From Hydractinia symbiolongicarpus (taxonomy: Eukaryota > Cnidaria > Hydrozoa > Anthoathecata > Hydractiniidae), in NCBI RefSeq assembly GCF_029227915.1, contig NC_079885.1, forward strand, positions 23,871,001-23,935,000: DNA of 64,000 bases. The letters are read 5' to 3'. Every line of letters starts with the position of its first letter. Position 1 is the stretch's first letter. Of this stretch, positions 1-11,171 are shown one piece after another. Both the position numbers and the translations under genes were made by a program. Under the pieces are notes generated by a model that searched no databases, was not told the DNA's origin, and was given only the letters and a program-made list of their open reading frames with translations.

Positions 1-411
1 AAAATTTAAATTCTGAGGTTCCTCATTTCCGCCTCCCGGGCGAGCAGCAGCGTGGCTGCACAACCCCTATTTATTTACTGTATTGCAGTAAATATATAGC
101 ATAGAGCTAACCCTGGATTCTTTTAAATGACGCAAGTGTGACCAGGGCATCAGAAAATAAAAAAAATAAGGACTTTGAACGCTCAGGGAAATTTATAGCG
201 CGAAATTCAAAATGAGTCTAAGAGACTGAAACAACACCAACTTTGATGCCCCAAAACAGCACAAAAATTTTTTTTGCATATTAAAACTGGACTTTTTAAC
301 CATAATTGATCTATTTTCTGAGCAAATCAAAAGAAATCAGGAGCCTAACATTTTTTTTTTCAAAAGATATAAGCGAAATTGAAGAGGAGGGCTAGCTACA
401 GGATATTCAAG
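1..411. other. Non-coding left edge
   Basis: No supported gene. The stretch is AT-rich with several poly-A and poly-T runs. It could hold the promoter and 5' UTR of the RAG1-like gene that follows, but I see no TATA box or terminal repeat I would defend. Confidence 0.5.
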
Positions 412-3202
412 ATGGCTGACCAGACGCACACAAACAAACTAACTAAGTTTTGTCGTATTTGTGCCAAAAAATTAGGGAAAGACAAAATGGACGTACGGAA
501 ATTGAGTGATAGACTTAAGATTGCATTCTATATAGATCCAGTAAATGACGAAACCTGTGTACATCCCACCAAAATGTGCCTAAACTGCTATTCAAAAACG
601 AGAAATATTAAAACTAGAAAATCAACACTCTCAGCAGACTTTAAAGTGGCAGAATGGACCCCACATTCCTCCCTAAACTGTGTTACATGTGATCCCATGA
701 AAAGTGGCAGACACATTAAAAAAACCAATCCAGGTGGTAGGACAAAATTAGAAAACGACAAATGGACACGAGATATTTTGCAAAAAATTCAGGACAATTA
801 CATTGACACTTTTCCACACAATATATACAATGTAAAAAGTTTGGATAATGAAATAAATCCTCATCTTAAATTGTGCATATGCAATATTTGTAATAACATA
901 CAAAAATTTCCTGTATACATTCAAGAATGCCAGCATTCATTTTGCATGAACTGCATCCTGCCCAAGATTGAGGGAAAACTATTGACTAGGACTACGTGTC
1001 CAGTGTGTGGCACTAATTTTTAAAATCTGTAAACGTAGCTGACATGCTAAAGTGTATTGTGATCGCCTGCAAAAATTCATGTGGTTCTACATTTAATGTG
1101 CATGATGAAAAGAGCAGACGAGAACATCTTTGTTTTCAAAAAACACCAACTGCCATCACTGTTAATGACATCTTCAGAATTAATGATGTTGAATCGATTC
1201 CAAGGGAAGTTGAAGATGCGACTCTGCATATTATTAAGAAGAAATTAGCCAGTAGCAGCTCGAAAATTGCAGAATTCAAATCTGGTGGTCCTCGGGTAAG
1301 CAGTTCTAAATTACAATAATTATATTTTCAAAATCATAAAACATTAAACTTGTATATACCTTAATTTTTCAGACAATGTTTTTAAAAATGAATATTTATT
1401 CCAGCATTACATTTTACTTTAGCCAGTTTAAATTACATCAACACCGAAAGCATACAAAGCCAGTAGCATTGCACCACAACGTACCCTCAGAAATAGGAAT
1501 AAACATGTTCAAAATAACATAATGAATATTTCTGGCAGTGATGAAGTATCTGCTGTAAGCCAGACTGCTGTTCTGATAAAGTCATTTGAACAAAAACAGA
1601 GAGTGGAAATTATAAAAAAGTCACAGATCCCACCAGTGGAGATATCTGAAGAAACCATGGTCGCTTTGAAAGCAGATATTGGAATACCATGGGAAAAACT
1701 GAAAACAATGGCTCGGTAATTTCCAGTTTAAACTATTTCTTAAAAACAAATTCATTTTATGATCATCTGCATGTATTACAAACATGTTTTAATCCCTTTA
1801 GTTGATTAAGGACATTCAACATTAAACCAGCTGCAATCAACAAACAACGAGATGTAGCACAATCATGGGCTGGCAATGAATACATTGTTGAGAATACACC
1901 TTTTACAATGGAATCGAATGACCACAAAGGAGTATATGACGTTAGAACAGCACCCTGGTCATATGTAGCAGATCTTAAATCACACATCTTAGATCGTATG
2001 GATAAACTTCATGAGTAAGTAAACTTTTTTATCTTTATTCATAATTGTTGTTGAATGAAATTTTTGAATTAAATAATTATTTCTTATTGTACTTATAGCG
2101 AGATATTAACAACCACGAAAAGAATTACATATAATTCCTATTTTAATTAGGAGCAACTTTGTGATGCATCCTAAAGAATTTCAGAAAGAAATACATTTAA
2201 AGATTGGTGGAGATCATGGTGGTAAATCTTTTAAAATGAGTTACCAAGTTTGTAATGTCGAGAAACCAAACAAGAAAAGAAATACTGTGGTGTTTTCATA
2301 CTTTGAGGCAAAGGATTACCGTGTTAATCTTAAAGTTGGTTTACAAACATTCAAAAGTCAAATTGACCAGCTTCAACTGAGCCACTGGAGGTAAATTTAC
2401 CTTCATGGAAATCAAACCATCATGTAAATATTTTTTTTAGATCATTCAAGTTTGTTTTCTTATTAGGGGAAATCCAATCAGAGTTTTCATGTTTGGTGAC
2501 TATGAATTTTTGTGTGCCGTTTATGGCCTTACTCGAGCAAATGGTAAATTTTATTACTTAATCGAAAGTGTTAGGCATATACCTGAAAACAGATGCAATT
2601 CAAAATGTTAAGTTTTATTTTTAGGACGCCACCGTTGTTTATTTTGTAACATCACTTCAACTGAGATGCAGTTAGCAGATCGTGGAGCTTCAGAGTTTCG
2701 AACTTTAGATACTTTGAAGCGAGACTTTGAAAATTTCAATGAGGATGGTGGCAATATTAAGAAGGCAAAGTTTTTCAACAATGTCATTGGTCAGCCTATG
2801 TTCAATATTCCAATAGATCAGGTATGTTAAAGCTGTTGAAAATTCGATCTAATAAAATATACAAAGGTTATTAACAACCAGGTTGCTCTCCCTGTACTCC
2901 ATATCTCTCTTGGAACTTTTTTGAAATTCTTCAACATGCTAGAAGAAAAGTATAGAATCATTGATTTAAAAATTTCCAAAAAGATTGCTGGTGTCTTCAC
3001 CAGCAAAAACGATATTGAGGAATACAACATGCTGCACCAGAAGGCCAAAGATCTGGAACATTGTATTGTTGATTGCACAGAAAAAATTGAATTGGTGAAT
3101 GATGCTAGTGCAAGATCTGTGATTGACAATCCAGACAATGAAGAATTCATCAAAAAGACATATGAACCAAGACTAGAGTATCTTCAAACCAAATTAGTAA
3201 AG
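412..3202 (+). pseudogene. RAG1-like gene, spliced, damaged, C-terminus missing
   Basis: Encodes a protein with the RAG1 domain order. Exon 1 (ATG 412 to 1295) has CRIC plus HPTKMCLNC, the RAG1-type N-terminal zinc motif, then a C3HC4 RING (CNIC ... CQHSFCMNC ... CPVC, about residues 165-203). A one-base frame break at about 1017-1022 leads into a zinc-finger-like CIVIACKNSC segment and then SGGPR, similar to RAG1's GGRPR nonamer-binding motif. Further exons with GT/AG borders and matching phases are about 1432-1715 (start unclear), 1811-2014, 2151-2390, 2467-2543, 2625-2821 and 2882-3202. They carry GGDHGG (candidate first Asp), FMFGDYE (second Asp), HRCLFCNI (zinc Cys pair) and LPVLHISLGTFLKFF, like the RAG1 LHCDIG region. 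A possible exon 8 is 3312-3360. No counterpart of the final catalytic Glu is found. It could be an N-RAG-type transposon gene rather than a RAG1 orthologue. Confidence 0.72.
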
Positions 3203-4589
3203 GTAAGTTTACACTTACAAAGCTTAGTCTGAATGCTAACCCCTTATTGGAAAAAACTTTTTATAAAAAAAATTAAAAAATAAAATCTAAATGAAAAAAA
3301 ATATTTTGTAGGAAAAGGAAATGCACCATTTTTTGCACCATCTGGGGGTGGTGAAACAACGGTAAATTTTTTTCAGTGGTTACGACAGAGCGCAATTGCT
3401 CTTTCCCACCAGCATGATATTACGGTGCTTCGTTTACCATCTTCCACGCGGTAACAATGAAAGAGTTACGTTGTTTCCTCTTTAGCCAATACAAAATTTG
3501 ACAGAGCGAACTTGCAGAATTCTTTGTCTGACTTAATGTTGTTGCCAATGACTACGTCATGTAAGTCACCAAAAGTGAGACGTCATCTGGGCCGTTTTGA
3601 TGAAATCGATGCTTCGCTTGGTTCCCCCAGATTATTGTTCCTCGCTTTCAGTGTGCGCTTTGTAATTGGAGACGAGCTAAAATCCTTTAAGACATATTTT
3701 TAAGCGTCATTTTACAGAGATTTTGTAACAAAATTGAATCGTAAATTTAATTTTTTCTCACCTGTACACACCGCGTAATTTCAAAGCCAACTGATAGCCA
3801 TCGTCTTTGTGTTTCTCTTTACAAAATGCCTAGTGCAGTACACGTTCAAATTGACACCCTTTGTTGAAAATGACTAAGTAGGTTGACTTTGGTTGAGATT
3901 CACGGTTAGTCAAACTCATTCTTTTGTTTTTTTAGTTCACTTTTACAGCTAGTAAAAAATGTTAATAAACCTTTTGTTTCATCAGAAATATAAAATACTG
4001 ACATTCTGTGGGTGGGCTGAGTTCTTCGGGTAATAAAGACAGCGGGAAGTCATTTCTCTTTTTATTTTCTTAAATGTCGGCATTATTTCAAGCTTTTAGT
4101 TTTTTTAACTTTGAGCATTAAATAAACCGGTGAATTTTATACCAAACTAGGATTAGAATTATATTTTATCACTTGATTTTTACCGTTTTTTCTGTTAAAA
4201 TACATTACCAAAGCTTGTTGACTCCATTTTAAACTTTGAACGTCACTTTCAATTTTGACTTGAAAATGAGATTTTGCCGCCTAAATCGATAACGAGGCTA
4301 CTCAGACATGCAAGATTTGTAGCGTATTAGAAGAAAGACCTCGTGCTGCTTGGAAGCAGGACTTGCAGTTTTTTTAATGGAAATAGCTTTTTTTCCACAT
4401 TTTCTTTTAATTTTAAATCTCAGACAATTCAAGCCTAAATGAAATGGAACTTTCTGGTTGTTCTATGAAAAATACTTTGATTGAGATTTCAACATTGTTC
4501 CAGGGGGAGGAAAAAGGGGACGAAAGGGAAAATTAGATAAAATTCCGTTCAATTTGACCCGGATTGTAGCTAGGCATGCAGTGTGGTCT
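3203..4589. other. Non-coding stretch after RAG1-like gene
   Basis: A possible small exon (3312-3360, AG before, GTAAAT after) may continue the RAG1-like gene. Beyond it I see only AT-rich sequence with short chance frames, including 3512-3703, which resembles nothing I know. I looked here for the missing third catalytic residue and for kelch-like RAG2 coding on either strand and found neither. Confidence 0.45.
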
Positions 4590-5142
4590 TTAGCTTTCGA
4601 TTTGTAGCAAAGCAGGCCTTACCATCGTTGCTTTTAAAGCGATTTCTTTCAATGGGGAGTAGTAGCTATTCCATATATAAATCATTCTATTTAGTTCTTT
4701 GATAAACTTTTTACGAGCTGCACCAGATGACAAGTCTCCAGAATTGCCTATTATAATCGTAACATCTTCCAATGTCAACCTTCCCTACATATGAGCTGGA
4801 GGAGGTCTTGACATTGCAGTTGGGAAAACGTCCGTTGAAGATGGAATCCGATCAATTGATTGATTTGATTTCGCTTTTGAGTCTTTTAAATGTTGAATAC
4901 ACTTGTATTTTCCGCAGGCCTGAGGTACTTTTACAAATGTTTGCACAGTGCAAACATTTATTGATGTTTAAACAAGACGTCGTATCAGAAAATACAGAAA
5001 GATCGTTATATTTTAATCCATTGCCTTGATCCGTTTTTTGTCGTGTATCAAGCAGAACTTCGTTCTCTTTAGCATTTTTTTTCAAAGAAACTATTGGTGC
5101 GGTTGCATCATCAAAAAATAGGTGTTTTATCATTTCATCCAT
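4590..5142 (-). pseudogene. Possible retroelement N-terminal region, broken
   Basis: Two minus-strand open stretches (5142-4852 and 4778-4590) seem to be pieces of one frame-broken coding region. The first holds a C-x2-C pair (CLHCANIC) followed by a basic stretch. The second reads KELNRMIYIWNSYYSPLKEIALKATMV, which resembles a conserved block upstream of reverse transcriptase in some cnidarian non-LTR elements, as far as I recall. No catalytic domain is present. It could equally be a chance pair of open frames. Confidence 0.28.
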
Positions 5143-5189
5143 TTTTCTATTTTTGTAAATAACCAGTAAGAAACCTGTACCCTCTTTAT

Positions 5190-5470
5190 TAAAAGGTCCC
5201 CGAAAAGGAGGGTGCCTTTTTATGCGCTTTCTTTATTGACACAATGTGTAGATCCAGTGCACAATTTTTCAAATCTTTGCTCGTACTTCAAAGCTTTAAC
5301 CTAAAATGTCCCCAATAAGGAGGGTGCCTTTTTATGTGATTATTTTAATAACTTTACGATTTTTTTCAATATACAATTTTAAATCTTTGACCACAATTTG
5401 AATTCTCCAGATACAAAAATATCCAAATCTCTCTTACCTCAAAGGTCCCCGATAAGGAGGGTGCCTTTGT
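5190..5470 (+). repeat. Three spaced copies of a GGTCCCC..AAGGAGGGTGCC motif
   Basis: The motif GGTCCCCGATAAGGAGGGTG, with small variations, starts near 5194, 5309 and 5443, with 115-135 bp of AT-rich sequence between copies. It returns in segment copy 2 at about 26,485, and its tail forms the junction with the truncated DIRS element at 26,356. The regular spacing suggests subterminal repeats of an element, but no boundary is visible. Confidence 0.7.
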
Positions 5471-7059
5471 ATCTGGTTTACTTTAGATAAAAAAAGAAAT
5501 ACATACATAGTCTAAATCTAAAAAAAAAAATAAGCCTTGTGAAAAAAATATTTTTTTAAGAAACATTTGAGGCTTAAATTAACAAAATCTTATCAACATG
5601 AGGCTCAACTAAATACTTGCTTAAGTCACTAATCATTTTTAAGTCGACATCAGACGGAAGTTTTTCGTGAATTTTGTTTTATCGCTTTCACAAGCGTTGT
5701 CTTTAAATGAAAATGACAACTTCTGACGACATGACATGGTGACACTTAGTACAATTAGTGCATAATAATTTTCTGTTAAACGACTTCATATCGATAGAGT
5801 ACACTTTTCCTAATATTTCTTTCTGTACATCATTGACAACAATCTTAGCACTGATATAAATGTCTTCGTTTTCACAAACTGTTCAGTTGTCTTTAAGAAT
5901 CGTCGTGATTTGAACTTATGAACCATTAGCACAGATCCTCCTCTAGCACAGATCCTCCTCCACTTCGTTTGTTAAATCTCCTTAAAACGTAACAGGGATA
6001 GATCCAGTGTTATCATACATCACAGTTTACGATATTTCAAATTTTTATCATTATGAGTAGCACTTTCTATTTCGCACATGCTTGCAACAACTCCTTTCAA
6101 ATGAAGGATTCGTTAAGAATATCACTAATGGATTTAAAGGTATATTCCAGAGTTGTGTTGTCAAACTTTAGTTCAGCTCTGCGTAAAAAGTGAAATCAAA
6201 ATACATCCTCTTGTTCTTCGAGGTTTTGATGGGTGATAGCCCAGTGATGTAACCACTGATAGTAGACGCTTCCAAAGAGAAGGAGAATTTACGTTTAGTG
6301 GCAATGTTTCTATTAATGGATCGATATTTCGAACTAGTGAGATCTCTGTGTGAGATCTCTGTATGTAGAATAAAAGTTTGAATTTAAAACTACACAGATA
6401 TTCCCGTTTATGGCTAAAATCTGTGAAATCGATGTTGGATCGAGTAAATTAAATTCATGGATAAAAGTGGAGTTGATGGTAGTTGTTCTAAAAAGAGATT
6501 TATTTACAAAATTCAGAAATTAAAAATATTCGATTTCAATATTTAAAAAGTAGTCAGTCATTTAGAAAGTTAACAAAACGTATGGTGCAATTATTACTTT
6601 TTGATGACATAACTACTTGTTTCTTTATTTGAATTCCACCGTTTGTTTTTTGAGAGAGTCTAAAGTCAGAATAACTGTTATGTCAAGTATATACAAAAAG
6701 AAAATGCACAAACATGAGGTCAGACTGAATGTTTGAGAGAGAATGTCAGGAAAGTATAGCAACTCAAGGGGGTGCAACAAAATGTAACACAGTATAGCAT
6801 ACAAAATAATGATATAATTTAACGCAGAGATAATATGGCAGCATCATGATCAGAATAATACAATGATATGGCATTATCAAAATGATTGCTCAATACATAT
6901 ACGTGGTCAATGATGCCACCTGATATATGAGTTGGTTTCTGTGCAAATTGAGTGTACCCAAATTGCTGAATTACATCAACTAGATTAGATATGGGAGTTT
7001 GGACTGAATCAAATAGGAGAGTAATTCAGTAAATTCATTCATGGAAGTTCTATGGCTTC

Positions 7060-7627
7060 CGTATACGAGCAGTATTCTATTGTGTCAGAACAATATTCAA
7101 CACAAACAAAAGATACGCAGTGTGACATTATCGTCTATCACAGTAAGAATACTTTTGGTTATTTTTGAAGATTAGCTGATGATACGGAAACAACGTCTCA
7201 GAATTATGTGTATCATAGCTAATAGGTAATTGAGTTTCAGTTAAGCATATTATGTTAGATTGCCTTAAAAGTGAGTGATTTGCCAAATTCCTTTGCATGT
7301 TTCACAAATGATATTTAATAGGTTTATGAAAGGAGGTAAAATCTCATTTTGTGCAACAGTAGCTCTCAATCTATCATATTCTGAGAAAACATTCAAATTA
7401 CATGTGATAGCTTTTGGAGTTACTTCACCAGATATGTAAGGATTTTCAATAATTCGTACCGTACTCAAACCTACATAAATTTGACCATGACTGAACTGTC
7501 GTTGTCTTTGGAGTTCGAAAGATATTACCGCATTAGGAATTGTCAGACCTTGCACTTTCTGAACTGTGCACGCCCAGGCTAACAATAATGGAAACTGCAC
7601 TTTTACTTCGAGGTATACTGGCTTCAA
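7060..7627 (-). pseudogene. Helentron fragment: helicase C-end plus endonuclease start
   Basis: The minus strand encodes the C-terminal part of a PIF1-like helicase of rolling-circle transposons: [17 protein letters not shown], then [17 protein letters not shown], the last helicase motifs. Downstream, degraded frames match the start of an endonuclease domain that is clearer in copy 2 (IICLTETQL, 27.87-28.08 kb). A helicase followed by an endonuclease is characteristic of Helentron-type Helitrons. The Rep nuclease and most of the helicase are absent, and the upstream side ends at about 7630 against an opposite-strand transposase relic. Confidence 0.72.
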
Positions 7628-7639
7628 TCATTTTCGCAA

Positions 7640-8283
7640 AGCGTCAACGAAAAACATTACTCCAACACCCAGGAGGAAGTTCTTCAAGGATATAATTATT
7701 CCCTACATCGAGTCCAAGCGCTTGTCCCATGATATGGCAGCTGATCAACGAGCTTTAGTTATCATGGACGTCCTTACTGGACAGATGACGAGGGACGTCC
7801 TGAATCTGCTCGGTGAAAACAATATTTTCCTCACCAACCTCCCCCCAAACATGACCAAATATTACCAGCCCTTAGACCTTTCTGTAAAAGGATTCGCCAA
7901 ACAGTACATGTCCAATAAGTTAGTGAAGAATTGGATAAAGAAGTTTCGGTTGTCTCTGCTGAAGTCATTACACGCCGAGTGAATCACCAATTTTTACAAC
8001 CACATGACTTCCAATACAGCGAAAAATGTTTTGAAAGCGGCGAAGAATGTTTTGAAAGCGGATGGTTGTCTGCGGGTATAACGGATGCTATTCGTTTAGG
8101 TCTTAGTCAGCTTCCCTCATTCGATCCATTCGATGACTTAGCGCCTATGGTAGAAACGAATCTTGTAGTTGCTGATGATTTCGCTGCAATCTGTAACGTC
8201 TGAAACAAAAACGATTGGCTACTCTCGTGAAGAAGATTCTGACGACGATGACGATTACTGGCAACCAGCAAACGATTTTTAGT
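7640..8283 (+). pseudogene. Tigger/jerky-like DDE transposase, C-terminal relic (copy 1)
   Basis: The coding relic includes ALVIMDVLTGQMTRDVLN and PPNMTKYYQPLDLSVKGF, the second and third acidic blocks of a DDE_1 (pogo/Tigger/jerky) transposase. A frameshift near 7940 leads to a tail with WLSAGITDAIRLG and PSFDPFDDL, ending in an acidic run (EEDSDDDDDYWQP). The N-terminal DNA-binding part and first catalytic block are missing. In copy 2 the same relic is split by the BEL element. It is not the same family as the intact pogo element at 31.8-34.7 kb. Confidence 0.68.
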
Positions 8284-8998
8284 GTTTTCGACGAGTTAGA
8301 CAAGGAAGCATAAACCTTTGTTATATTTCTTGATTATTGACATTATCTTTTGAACTGAAAAGAGCAAGAATTTGTTCCAAGAGTTATTTGTTTTTATTTG
8401 TTACAATAAAAATTATTTTCTCGTTGACAAAGATTATAGCCCTGCTTCTTTATCACCTTTGTTTGGGATTCTAAACCTTCTTTCTCAACGCCATTTCTAT
8501 AAACTCAGCTGATTAAAAAAAAAGCAAAACGTTTTAGAAAATCCCTAAAACTGCAAAACCGCGAAACTTTGATGAACTCAACCTGTTAGGTCTTCAAGGA
8601 ATTAATTAAAGTAAAAATGAAAAGGACACAACACATTTGAAAAGATAAAAAGAACTTTAACCAAGGGCAGGTAGGTTTCGACCCATGTCATCAGCAGAAA
8701 CTAGACATCCCATCTTCCTAAATTAAACTTTAACCACTTTCTGTTCAACTGTGTACTTCTTTGTTTTTAACTCAGGTAATAAGTGGAGTCGTTACTCTCC
8801 AAAGACAAGAACATTTGTGATTAAACCCCCCTGTTGATATTTTTTCTTTTTTTGACTGGGTAATAAGTGGAGTCGTCGCTCTCCAAAGACAAGACCTAGT
8901 ATGATCAAACCCCCTTGCTAACCTAATTTTTATTTGATTTTGTTGTGTAGTCAAGCCCCCTTGTTGACTCATTCTGGTTAAAATATTCTTACCTCAAC
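8284..8998. repeat. Patchwork of dispersed repeats
   Basis: No gene. About 8566-8690 matches 18,595-18,775 (GGACACAACACATTTGAAAA, GGGCAGGTAGGTTTCGACCC). Two tandem copies of a GTGGAGTCGT.ACTCTCCAAAGACAAGA unit followed by a pyrimidine-rich CCCCCTTG block lie at about 8778-8840 and 8866-8925. The same unit recurs near 13,672, 55,256, 62,256 and 63,346. Confidence 0.65.
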
Positions 8999-9545
8999 TC
9001 TTCTAAAAAGAAAACATGCGACTCGTGACTGTTAAGAAGGCGGTCATCACAGAAAATTACTGCTCTATCGTAGCAATGTATCCACCTGTGAACCTTTTAG
9101 TGGAAGGCTATAGTCGTGTATTGACCATTATTTAAGTTGCTGCAATGGTTGATAACAGCCCTTAATTAAAAATTTTTACGAAATTTTACTTCTCCATCTT
9201 TGGTAAAAGGTATGGGAATAATACCAGGGTAAGCAGTAATATGAGAGGCACTTTTTGACACAAGGCCGTTGGCACTCGCAAAACTTTTTAGCTGTAAAAT
9301 GAGATGGGAACCGCACGACACTACCTCTTTTTCAACTAGAGCAGTTTGATGAGCGTTGCAAACATGGCAGAAGTAGGCATTAGTGTCTGACAACTCCTCG
9401 CTTTCAAAGAAATTATCAAGGGAAGATTGTAACGTAGGGTGCAGAGAAATTGGATGCATGGTGCTATAACTTCTGAGGAGCTGGTAATATAACATGAATT
9501 GCAAGTGGTGGATGTCTTGATGCCAATACTAAAAAGACTTCTAAG
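8998..9545 (-). pseudogene. Ubiquitin-specific protease (USP) fragment, copy 1
   Basis: The minus strand encodes the finger and distal part of a USP deubiquitinase: SLDNFFESEELSDTNAYFC, C-x2-C (CHVC), then SCGSHLILQLKSF, the usual LILQLKRF core. A degraded continuation (about 9165-9000) corresponds to the catalytic-His region seen as MGHYTTIAF at 63.5 kb. The catalytic Cys box is not seen. Frames break on both sides. Related fragments occur at 47.6, 58.2, 62.6 and 63.4 kb, which suggests dispersal by a mobile element. Confidence 0.65.
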
Positions 9546-9739
9546 AAATGGAAAGTCTAATGACAGACCAGGTAGAAGATATTCAAGTGATATGATGTGT
9601 CATAGCACGCAAAAAATGAGAGGGATCAACTGGACTTTTAGAAACACCTAAAAATGCTATGCCTAACTTTGAGGTTGTTTTGCTGACAGAAATAAAAATT
9701 CTCACCTCACTTTTCATACCTACTGACACAGAGCATAGG

Positions 9740-10200
9740 GCTAAAAAAGGTAGACCTGGAACCCAGCCCTTAGAAAGGTTGTCACAAAGAATGAAAAGCA
9801 GCAAACCTAAAAACAAAAAGCTTTCTGACCTTGACATGAACACTTGAGAAATCGTATCGTAATGCTTGGGCTGACCAAGAAACCGCCCTTTAAAAAGGTA
9901 GACTTGGAACCCAGCGGCGGCGACCAGAAAACCATTACATATCGTCTCAAACTTAAACAAGTAATTCACTTCACCACCCAGTCAACTTTTATGCTTCGAA
10001 ATCTGCCACGCTCCATTCTTTGGAAGTAATTATTAATCGTCTCGAGATTGCAAGTGAAGACCAATCCTAACCAATGAAGAACACACACTCTTCAGTCACC
10101 AAAAACAAAAAGCCTTAACAATCTATGGTCTTTCCAGTGTCTCCTGGCAGTCATCTGGATCTCTGTTAGAAACAGGAAAAGAGAATAGACGTAACTACAT
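9740..10200 (+). repeat. 470-bp direct repeat, left member
   Basis: Contains TTAGAAAGGTTG..ACAAAGAATG, CTTGGGCTGACCAAGAAA and AACCCAGCGGCGGC in the same order as at 16,650-17,120 and 51,000-51,460. Small open frames here have no known product. It flanks a ~6.5-kb block of unknown genes, as a terminal direct repeat would, but it has no TG..CA ends. Confidence 0.7.
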
Positions 10201-10735
10201 CGCAATGCGGATATAACTTGGAATTGAAAGCACTGATTTGCAAATAATTTGAGAGAGTTCGGGAATAATCGGCCAAGAAACAGGAATTTAATTTGAATTT
10301 CCGCGAGTCGGCACCCTTCTTATACATCCACAACAATTTTACTTTTTCTTTGGAATCACCAAGTCAAATCCACATTAAAAGATCAAATGTTTACGAGATA
10401 AGGAATAAGACAAAAAATTATGCAAATGTGGCGAATTTTTTTTCAATATTTTAGTAGCTAGCTACATTTCTAAAATTTTCACTTTCTTTATGGTGGGAGC
10501 AGTTTTCTTCCTCAATAATAAAAAAGTATGAAAAATATTTTTAATATTGTTCAATTATGGATGGCTATGCTAGATTCCCCAAAACATTCAGCAGTGAAGC
10601 TATGATCTTTCTAAAAGAAAAGATTGGAAAGGAAATTGAAAGCTGATAAAGATTATTCCACCTGTTGAAAGTCATAAAAAACAAGTGTCTGTATGAAATT
10701 TTAGTAGCTCTTTTTTTAAAGGGAACAAGATGTAA

Positions 10736-10963
10736 GCAATTCTATCTGTGATACTGTTCGGACTGGTTGCTGCTTCTTACACTAGCACTATCCCAGATCC
10801 AACGAATGCTGTTCATCATGAAGGTGCTACTGATAAAATATCGTGTTGTTGTTACAAATATAGGTGCGTTCCAGCGAAGGAAGGCGAAAAGAAATTGTTG
10901 CTAATTAATAATATACCAGTGTTACCAAGGAGGAAGGCCGATAAAGGAAAATCGAAAAGATGA
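10736..10963 (+). CDS. Short conserved ORF, possibly secreted, incomplete start
   Basis: The open frame encodes about 75 residues. It begins with a hydrophobic stretch (AILSVILFGLVAAS) that would suit a signal peptide, followed by a Cys-rich patch (CCCYKYRC) and a basic tail (RRKADKGKSKR). The only ATG (10,730) is followed at once by TAA, so a working gene would need an upstream exon or another start. Copy 2 at 51,983 keeps the frame open with a handful of amino-acid changes. I do not recognise the family, and expression is uncertain. Confidence 0.35.
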   Translation, partial: AILSVILFGLVAASYTSTIPDPTNAVHHEGATDKISCCCYKYRCVPAKEGEKKLLLINNIPVLPRRKADKGKSKR

Positions 10964-11171
10964 TTTAACGATTGCGACAAATATTTATTTAAAAATATAC
11001 AAGTGCTTACCAAAAACACTGTGTATATACTTAAGAATCGTGACAAATGAAATTACTTCTTTCCTGGAATCCCTCTATTTTCAATATAGATTTTTTAAAG
11101 GTTTAAAATTATGCAAACTTTTTTATGTTAAGACGGGCGCAAATGCGTCAAATTGTTCATCAAACAGCACC

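Noticed and set aside
1005-1030. Programmed -1 ribosomal frameshift in the RAG1-like gene
   Set aside because: The run does not give a canonical X-XXY-YYZ heptamer in the required frame, and no clear stem follows; a mutation or sequencing slip is simpler.
3203-5300. Third catalytic Glu exon of the RAG1-like gene, or a RAG2-like neighbour
   Set aside because: No GNESGNK-like block, kelch-type repeats or PHD-like Cys/His spacing on either strand, and no CACTATG-like terminal repeat near either end of the gene.
5190-5470. CRISPR-like array from the spaced 22-bp motifs
   Set aside because: Eukaryotic context, spacers over 90 bp and AT-rich, and only three units.
9583-9969. Minus-strand ORF with hydrophobic run, repeated near 51,000 and 16,700
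   Set aside because: It lies in the 470-bp repeat; frames differ between copies and the hydrophobic run is explained by CTT/TTT-rich DNA.
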